10,215 nt of DNA from Anaerolinea sp. (GTDB taxonomy: Bacteria; Chloroflexota; Anaerolineae; Anaerolineales; Villigracilaceae): assembly GCA_020720965.1 (NCBI GenBank), contig DYNS01000077.1:1-10215 (forward strand). The letters are read 5' to 3'. The notes under the pieces are model-generated. The model searched no databases, was not told where the DNA came from, and was given only the letters and a program-made list of their open reading frames with translations. A program made the position numbers and the translations under genes. Of this stretch, positions 1 to 5,300 are shown piece after piece; position 1 is the first letter of the stretch, and each line of letters starts with the position of its first letter.

Positions 1-271
1 CCGGCAGGGGTATGATATTATCCTGATGGATGTTCAGATGCCGGAAATGGATGGGGAAGAGACCACTCACCGCATCCGCACCCAAATGCCCCCCGCCCGG
101 CAACCCCGCATCATCGCCATGACCGCCAACGCCCTGGAAGGCGACCGGGAGCGTTACCTGGGGCTGGGCATGGACGACTACATCAGCAAACCCATCCGGG
201 TGGAAGATTTAATCTCCGCCCTGCGGGAAAGCCTCCCCCCCACAGCAGGAGAACAACATGAGCGCCATTAA
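1..271 (+). CDS. Receiver (REC) domain, C-terminal part of a response regulator or hybrid histidine kinase (5' partial)
   Basis: The reading frame is open from the left edge (first complete codon at base 2), so the gene starts upstream; the Met codon at 26 lies inside the domain and is not a real start. Visible are the beta3/phosphoacceptor segment ILMDVQMPEMDG, with the phosphorylated Asp at bases 29-31, the conserved Thr in IAMTANAL (122-124) and the conserved Lys in ISKPI (188-190). This is an intact phosphate-accepting receiver from the phosphoacceptor onwards; the N-terminal acidic pair is outside the window. The sequence resembles the terminal receivers of hybrid kinases, and the HPt gene that follows at once supports a hybrid-kinase origin, but a stand-alone regulator cannot be excluded. 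The frame ends in a short unconserved tail after a run of seven C's and overlaps the HPt gene by 14 bases in a different frame. Confidence 0.9.
   Translation, partial: RQGYDIILMDVQMPEMDGEETTHRIRTQMPPARQPRIIAMTANALEGDRERYLGLGMDDYISKPIRVEDLISALRESLPPTAGEQHERH
235..241 (+). repeat. C7 homopolymer at the receiver/HPt junction
   Basis: Seven C's lie in the last codons of the receiver gene. Deleting one C would join the receiver in frame to the HPt (reading on through PPQQENNMSAINW) because the HPt frame has no stop between here and its ATG. It may be ordinary coding sequence, a base-calling error, or a slippage site. Confidence 0.5.
247..251 (+). promoter_or_regulatory. Shine-Dalgarno sequence of the HPt gene
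   Basis: AGGAG lies six bases before the ATG at 258, inside the last codons of the receiver gene. This near-ideal site is the main reason to accept 258 as a true independent start rather than reading the HPt as part of a receiver-HPt fusion. Confidence 0.6.
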
Positions 272-602
272 CTGGCTCGCCCTGGAACCCTACCGGGAAA
301 TGATGGGTGACGACTTTGTGCAAGACATTTTGCAAACCTATCTTTCCAACTCTCACAGCCTTGTCATGCAAATTCACACCGCCTTCGGCGCACAAGATGC
401 CGAAACCTTTACCCGCGCCGCCCACACCCTCAAGTCTAACAGCGCCATGCTCGGCGCTCAAACCCTGGCAGACCTTTGCCTGCAATTGGAAACCGCCGGC
501 AAGCAAAAACAACTGCAAGGGCTGCAACCCTCCCTCGCCAGCCTGAACCTGGAACACGGACAGGTCTGCCTGGAGATACAAGCCAAGTTGCAAGGCGAAT
601 AA
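258..602 (+). CDS. HPt domain phosphotransfer protein
   Basis: A 114-residue, probably cytosolic protein made almost wholly of a histidine phosphotransfer four-helix bundle. The signature AAHTLKSNSAMLGA puts the phosphorylated His at residue 56, followed by the usual Lys59 and small residues. HPt proteins shuttle phosphate between receiver domains and have no catalytic activity of their own. The start ATG at 258 has a good Shine-Dalgarno sequence (AGGAG, 247-251) six bases upstream and lies inside the end of the receiver gene, so translation is probably coupled. The N-terminal segment (NWLALEPYREMMGDDFV) resembles HPt domains that are normally fused behind a receiver. The reading frame stays open upstream of the ATG through a C7 run, so a fusion to the receiver by a one-base change is conceivable. 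Its likely partners are the receiver upstream and the receivers of the downstream kinase and HD-GYP protein (inference). Confidence 0.9.
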   Translation: MSAINWLALEPYREMMGDDFVQDILQTYLSNSHSLVMQIHTAFGAQDAETFTRAAHTLKSNSAMLGAQTLADLCLQLETAGKQKQLQGLQPSLASLNLEHGQVCLEIQAKLQGE

Positions 603-605
603 CCC

Positions 606-896
606 ATGTACGTCTTCACCCTGTACATTACCGGCGAAAACATTCACGCCCAAGCCGCCATCAAAAACCTGCAACGCATCTGCGAGACGGCGATGACGGA
701 AGAGTGTGAAGTGCAAATTGTGGATGTCCTACAACAACCCGAAGAAGCCGAAACGCACTACATCATTGCCACGCCCACCCTGGTCAAACTCTCCCCCGCG
801 CCCACCCGCCGCGTCATTGGGGATTTATCCGACCTGCCCAAAGTGCTTTCGGCGCTGGGTTTGGAAATCTCATCTCAAGGAAAAACAACCCCATGA
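606..896 (+). CDS. kaiB: Circadian clock protein KaiB
   Basis: A 96-residue KaiB-family protein of normal length. In cyanobacteria KaiB binds the CI ring of KaiC during the phosphorylated phase and switches between a ground-state fold and a thioredoxin-like fold. Recognisable segments are FTLYITG (residues 4-10), the VDVLQQPEEAE segment (39-49), the cis-Pro motif ATPTLVKL (55-62, Pro57) and RRVIGDLSD (68-76). By alignment from memory, Ala83 and Gly85 occupy positions that are Gly and Asp in cyanobacterial KaiB, a region known to control fold switching. The acidic C-terminal tail of cyanobacterial KaiB is absent. The gene starts three bases after the HPt stop codon, with only a weak AAGG at 592-595, and its stop overlaps the kaiC start (ATGA), so it is probably translated together with both neighbours. 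SasA-type kinases carry a similar domain, but here it stands alone and is followed by kaiC, which makes KaiB the clear choice. Confidence 0.96.
   Translation: MYVFTLYITGENIHAQAAIKNLQRICETAMTEECEVQIVDVLQQPEEAETHYIIATPTLVKLSPAPTRRVIGDLSDLPKVLSALGLEISSQGKTTP
877..881 (+). promoter_or_regulatory. Shine-Dalgarno sequence of kaiC
   Basis: AAGGA lies 11 bases before the kaiC ATG at 893, within the last codons of kaiB. Together with the four-base ATGA overlap it supports this start and coupled translation of kaiB and kaiC. The kinase gene at 2395 has the same motif and spacing. Confidence 0.5.
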
Positions 897-2371
897 ATCT
901 CTACCCCTCCATCGAAAAACTCCCCACCGGCATCGCCGGGTTCGACGACATCACCGAGGGAGGTTTGCCCAAGGGGCGCACCACCCTCGTCTCCGGCACA
1001 GCCGGAAGCGGAAAAACCGTCCTCGCCTCCGAATTTTTGGCGGAAGGGATTCAAAAAATGGGCGATTCCGGGGTTTTCGTCACCTTTGAAGAATCGCCGG
1101 AAGATATTCGGCGCAACATCCTCTCCCTGGGTTGGAACGTGTTGGAATGGGAAGCCCAACAACGCTGGGCATTTGTAGATGCCTCCCCCCGACTGGAACA
1201 GGAAACCGTCATCGCCGGGCGTTACGACTTTAGCGCCCTGCTCGCCCGAATCGAAAACGCCGTGCGGCGCACCGGAGCCACCCGCCTGGCAATGGATTCC
1301 CTCGGCGCCATCTTCAGCCGCTTTGAAGACGCCTCCATCGTCCGCAACGAACTCTTCCGCATCGCCTCCGCCCTCAAAGCCCTGGGCGTAACCGCCGTAA
1401 TGACCGCCGAACGGCGCGATGAATACGGCGACATCTCCCGTTTTGGGGTGGAAGAATTCGTGGCAGATAACGTCCTCATCCTGCGGAACGTGCTGGAAAG
1501 CGAAAAACGCCGCCGCACCATCGAAATTCTCAAATATCGCGGCACCAGCCACCACAAAGGTGAATATCCCTTCACCATCCTGCCCGAAAAAGGCATCGTC
1601 ATCATCCCGCTTGCCGCCATCGAACTCAAACAACGCTCCTCCGCCCTGCGAGTTTCCTCCGGCAACCGCGAGTTGGATGCCATGTGCGGCGGCGGCTTCT
1701 TCCGCGATTCCATCATCCTCGTCTCCGGCGCCACCGGAACCGGCAAAACCCTCATCACCACCGAGTTTGTGGCGGGCGGGGTGGAAAGCGGAGAAAAAAG
1801 CCTGCTCTTTGCCTTTGAAGAAAGCCGCGAGCAGCTCTTCCGCAACGCAGTCGGCTGGGGCAGAGATTTTGAACAACTGGAAGCCGAGGGCAAACTAAAA
1901 GTCGTCTGCGACTACCCGGAAGTGGCGGGGCTGGAAGACCACCTGATACGGATGAAATCCATCATCGAAGAATTTCAACCCGCCCGCGTAGCAGTCGATA
2001 GCCTCTCCGCCCTGGAACGCATCTCCACCCTCAAAGGCTTTCGGGAATTCGTCATCGGCTTCACCTCCTTCATTAAGCACAAAGAAATCGCCGGGCTGTT
2101 CACCGCCACCACCCCCACCCTCACCGGCGGCGCCTCCATCACCGAAACCCACATCTCCACCATTACCGCCTCCATCATCCTGCTGCGCTATGTGGAAATG
2201 GCAGGGGAAATGAAGCGCGGGCTGACCATGCTCAAAATGCGCGGTTCGGCGCACGACCACGACATTCACGAATTTAACATAGACGGAGATGGAATGCACA
2301 TCGGCGACCCCTTCCGCTCGGTGGCTGGCATTTTAGCCGGGCACCCCGTAATGATTGACCCTCGTGGCTGA
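893..2371 (+). CDS. kaiC: Circadian clock ATPase/autokinase KaiC
   Basis: A 492-residue double RecA-like ATPase, expected to form a double-ring hexamer. CI domain: Walker A GTAGSGKT (35-42), catalytic Glu66-Glu67, Walker B RLAMD (131-135). CII domain: Walker A GATGTGKT (279-286), Glu309-Glu310, Walker B RVAVD (365-369). The autophosphorylation segment ITETHIST contains Ser422 and Thr423, matching Ser431 and Thr432 of Synechococcus KaiC, and Thr417 matches Thr426. Both ATPase sites and the phosphorylation sites are thus intact, and the protein should be an active ATPase, autokinase and autophosphatase. The linker between CI and CII (about 215-255) is well conserved. The protein ends with HPVMIDPRG, just after the segment matching the A-loop, and lacks roughly the last 20-odd residues that bind KaiA in cyanobacteria. 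No kaiA is in the window. The start overlaps the kaiB stop by four bases, and the stop lies 23 bases before the kinase gene. Other RecA-like KaiC-family ATPases exist, but the kaiB neighbour and phosphosites make this a true KaiC. Confidence 0.97.
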   Translation: MNLYPSIEKLPTGIAGFDDITEGGLPKGRTTLVSGTAGSGKTVLASEFLAEGIQKMGDSGVFVTFEESPEDIRRNILSLGWNVLEWEAQQRWAFVDASPRLEQETVIAGRYDFSALLARIENAVRRTGATRLAMDSLGAIFSRFEDASIVRNELFRIASALKALGVTAVMTAERRDEYGDISRFGVEEFVADNVLILRNVLESEKRRRTIEILKYRGTSHHKGEYPFTILPEKGIVIIPLAAIELKQRSSALRVSSGNRELDAMCGGGFFRDSIILVSGATGTGKTLITTEFVAGGVESGEKSLLFAFEESREQLFRNAVGWGRDFEQLEAEGKLKVVCDYPEVAGLEDHLIRMKSIIEEFQPARVAVDSLSALERISTLKGFREFVIGFTSFIKHKEIAGLFTATTPTLTGGASITETHISTITASIILLRYVEMAGEMKRGLTMLKMRGSAHDHDIHEFNIDGDGMHIGDPFRSVAGILAGHPVMIDPRG

Positions 2372-2377
2372 AACAAC

Positions 2378-2383
2378 AAAGGA
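2378..2383 (+). promoter_or_regulatory. Shine-Dalgarno sequence of the hybrid kinase gene
   Basis: AAAGGA lies 11 bases before the ATG at 2395 in the 23-base gap after kaiC. It supports this start; the pseudo-receiver fold begins directly after it (AKLLIACKD), so no N-terminal residues seem to be missing. Confidence 0.5.
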
Positions 2384-2394
2384 ACCGAAAACCT

Positions 2395-5300
2395 ATGGAC
2401 GGCGGCGCAAAACTTCTCATCGCCTGTAAAGACCCCCACCTCCGCGCCGACCTGCGCCTGGCGCTGGAAACAACCCCGGCGCAGATTCTCCTCGCCGAAG
2501 ATGGGGCAGAAGCCCTGCAAATGCTGAAACGGCATCAGCCGGGGGTTTTGCTCCTCGCCCCTGGGCTGCCGGTTTTGGAGGAGTGGAATCTCTGCCAAAA
2601 GGCGCAGGCATCCAACCTGCCCGCTTCCATCGTCCTCCTTTCCCCTGCCCCCCTCAGCGCCCAAGACCGAATCGACGCCCTTAACGCCGGGGCGGAAATT
2701 TGCCTGCCCTACCCCCTGCCCCCCCAGGAACTGCAAGCCCAGGTAAACGCCCTGCTGAGGCGGCGCGCCCCCCAAGCCGAAGAATCCATGCGCCACCTGG
2801 TGAGCAACAACGCCGATGGCATGTTGGTCATAGACCCGCAAGGACGCGCCCTGTTTGCCAACCCCGCCGCCTGCGCCCTGCTTGCCCACCCCGCCGAAAG
2901 CATCCTCGGCAAAGAGATTGGTTTGCCCCTGGCAGGTGAAGATTTTACGGAAATTCAGATTCCACAACGCGGAAAAGCGCTAACGGTGGAATTGCGCGTG
3001 CGGGAGATTACCTGGCAGGGACAAACCGCCCACCTGGCAGCCCTGAGGGATGTTACCTGGCGCAAAGAAGCCGAACAAAAACTGGAAAACGCCCGCCGCT
3101 TTAACCAAGCCACGTTGGATGCCCTCACCGCCCACGTTGCCGTGCTGGACGAAACCGGGCGCATCATCGCCGTTAACGCCGCCTGGCGCAACTTTGCAGA
3201 GCAAAACCCGCCCGTCCCCCTCAACTACGGCATCGGAACCAACTACCTCCACCTTTGCGACACCGCCACCGGCAACTGCGCCGAAGAAGCCAACCCCTTT
3301 GGGGCGGGCTTACGCGCCGTCCTGCAAGGGGTTCAGGAGCATTTTTCGCTGGAGTACCCCTGCCACGCCCCCAGCGGCGAAGAACGCTGGTTCGTTGCCC
3401 ACGTCACCCGCTTTTGTGAAAGCGAAACCACCCGGCTGGTCATCTCCCACGAGAACATCACCGCCCGCAAAAAAGCAGAACGCCGAACCCAAGAAAACAT
3501 GCAGCGCTTCCGCGCCCTGACAGAAACCACCTCCTCCGCCATCTTTGTCTACGCCCACAACCAATTTCTCTACGCCAACCCCACCACCCTCCAACTCAGC
3601 GGGTACAGCGCCGAGGAACTGCCCCATATCCCCTTTGAGAAAATCCTGGACCCGCAATTCCACGCCCTGCTGGAAGTGGAAGATGACCAAAAACTGCTCG
3701 ATTCCAGCGTGCAGGTCAAGGTCAGGTCTAAACAGGGCAAAGAACGCTGGGTGGAAATTACCGCCGCCAAAACCAGTTGGGATGGCAAACCCGCCAAAAT
3801 CGCCGCCGCCTTCGACATCACCGAGCGCATGGAAGCGGAAGAAGCCCTGCAAAACAGCGAAACCCGCTTTCACCAAATTTTTAACCACATGGGCGATGCA
3901 GTAGTCGTCCTCTCCGCCCTCAGTGACGGGGAAGACTTCATTATTCAGGATATGAACCCCGCCGCCGAAGCAGCGGAAAAACTAGCCCGCGAACAAGCCT
4001 TGGGCAAAAGCCTGCTGCAACTCTTCCCCAACATCCAACAATTTGGCTTGTTCGCCGTCTTGCAGCGGGTCTGGCGCACCGGTCAGCCGGAGCATTTCCC
4101 CCTCAGTTACTACGAGGACGAGAGAATTTCCGGCTGGCGCGAAAATTACCTGTACAAACTGCCCTCCGGCGAGGTGGTCGCCATTTATCAGGACGTGACC
4201 GAGCGCAAAAAAACCGAGGAAAAGCTCTGGCAGACCAGGGAACTCTACCACGCCCTCTTCGACCAATCGCCAGACGCGGTCTTCATTTTGGATTTGGAGG
4301 GCAACCGCACCAACACCAACCGCCGCGCCGCCGAAATGCTGGGCTATACCGAAGCCGAAATGAAGCAGATGAACTATCGCGGCATCTCCGCAGAAGCGGA
4401 GGAAAGCTGGGCGGTCATTCAGCGCGTTTTGGCAGGGGAGCAGGTCTCGCCCTACGAGCGCACCTTCCGCAAAAAAGACGGCTCCCTCTTGCGCGTAGAG
4501 CCGCACGTCACCCTCATCCGGGACGGGCAGGGCAACCCCTACCGCATTCAGAGCGTGGTAAGAGATATTACCCAGCGCAAAAATGCCGAAGAAGCCCTGC
4601 GCGAAAGCGAATCCCGCTTCCGCGCCATCTTCGAGCGTTCGGCGGCAGGCAAAGCCCTCACCGGGCTGGATGGTCACATGCAGAAGGTGAACCCGGCATT
4701 TGCCAACATGCTCGGCTACACGGTGGAAGAACTGCAACAAAAGACTTTTATGCAAATCACCCACCCGGAAGACCTGCCAGAAAACGCCAGAATTATTGAA
4801 CAACTGATGGCAGGCAAAATTGACATAGCCCGTTGGGAAAAGCGCTACCTGCACAAAAACGGGGGCATCGTCTGGGCAGACATTAGCACCACCCTGCTGA
4901 GAGACGAAAGCGGGCAGCCGCTTTACATGGTCACAAGCATCATAGATATTAACGCCCGCAAAGAAGCCGAGCTGCAAACCAAAGAAACCCAAAGGCAGCT
5001 AAGCACCCTCATGCGTAACCTGCCCGGCATGGCATACCGCTGTCAGATTGGCTCCCTGCCCTGGGTCATGGAATTCGTCAGCGAAGGGGCATTAGCCCTC
5101 ACCGGCTACCTGCCCCAAGACCTGCTCCAGAGCCAAAAAATCAGTTATACCGAGGTCATTTACCCCCAAGACCGCAACATCGTCCAGGATTCCATCCTCT
5201 CCCAGGTCTCTCTGCGCCAGCCTTACCAAATCATCTACCGCATCACCTGCGCCGAGGGCAAAATGAAATGGGTGTGGGAACAGGGGCAAGGCGTGTACGA

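Noticed and set aside
606..896. KaiB frame as the N-terminal sensor domain of a SasA-type kinase
   Set aside because: It is a separate gene with its own stop, followed by kaiC, and the downstream kinase begins with a receiver-like fold instead.
875..1876. Long open frame on the - strand opposite kaiC (333 codons)
   Set aside because: It mirrors the kaiC codons, is full of Gly/Phe/Ala runs typical of antisense of C-ending codons, and has no recognisable domain.
2371..2394. Promoter between kaiC and the kinase gene
   Set aside because: The gap is only 23 bases with a Shine-Dalgarno sequence and no visible -10/-35 pair; cotranscription is more likely.
4207..4213. A7 run as a programmed frameshift site
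   Set aside because: It is not in the phase needed for a classic -1 slippery heptamer, and the reading frame continues normally through the next PAS domain.
3982..4992. Long open frame on the - strand opposite the PAS region (336 codons)
   Set aside because: Antisense to well-conserved PAS repeats; no family resemblance.
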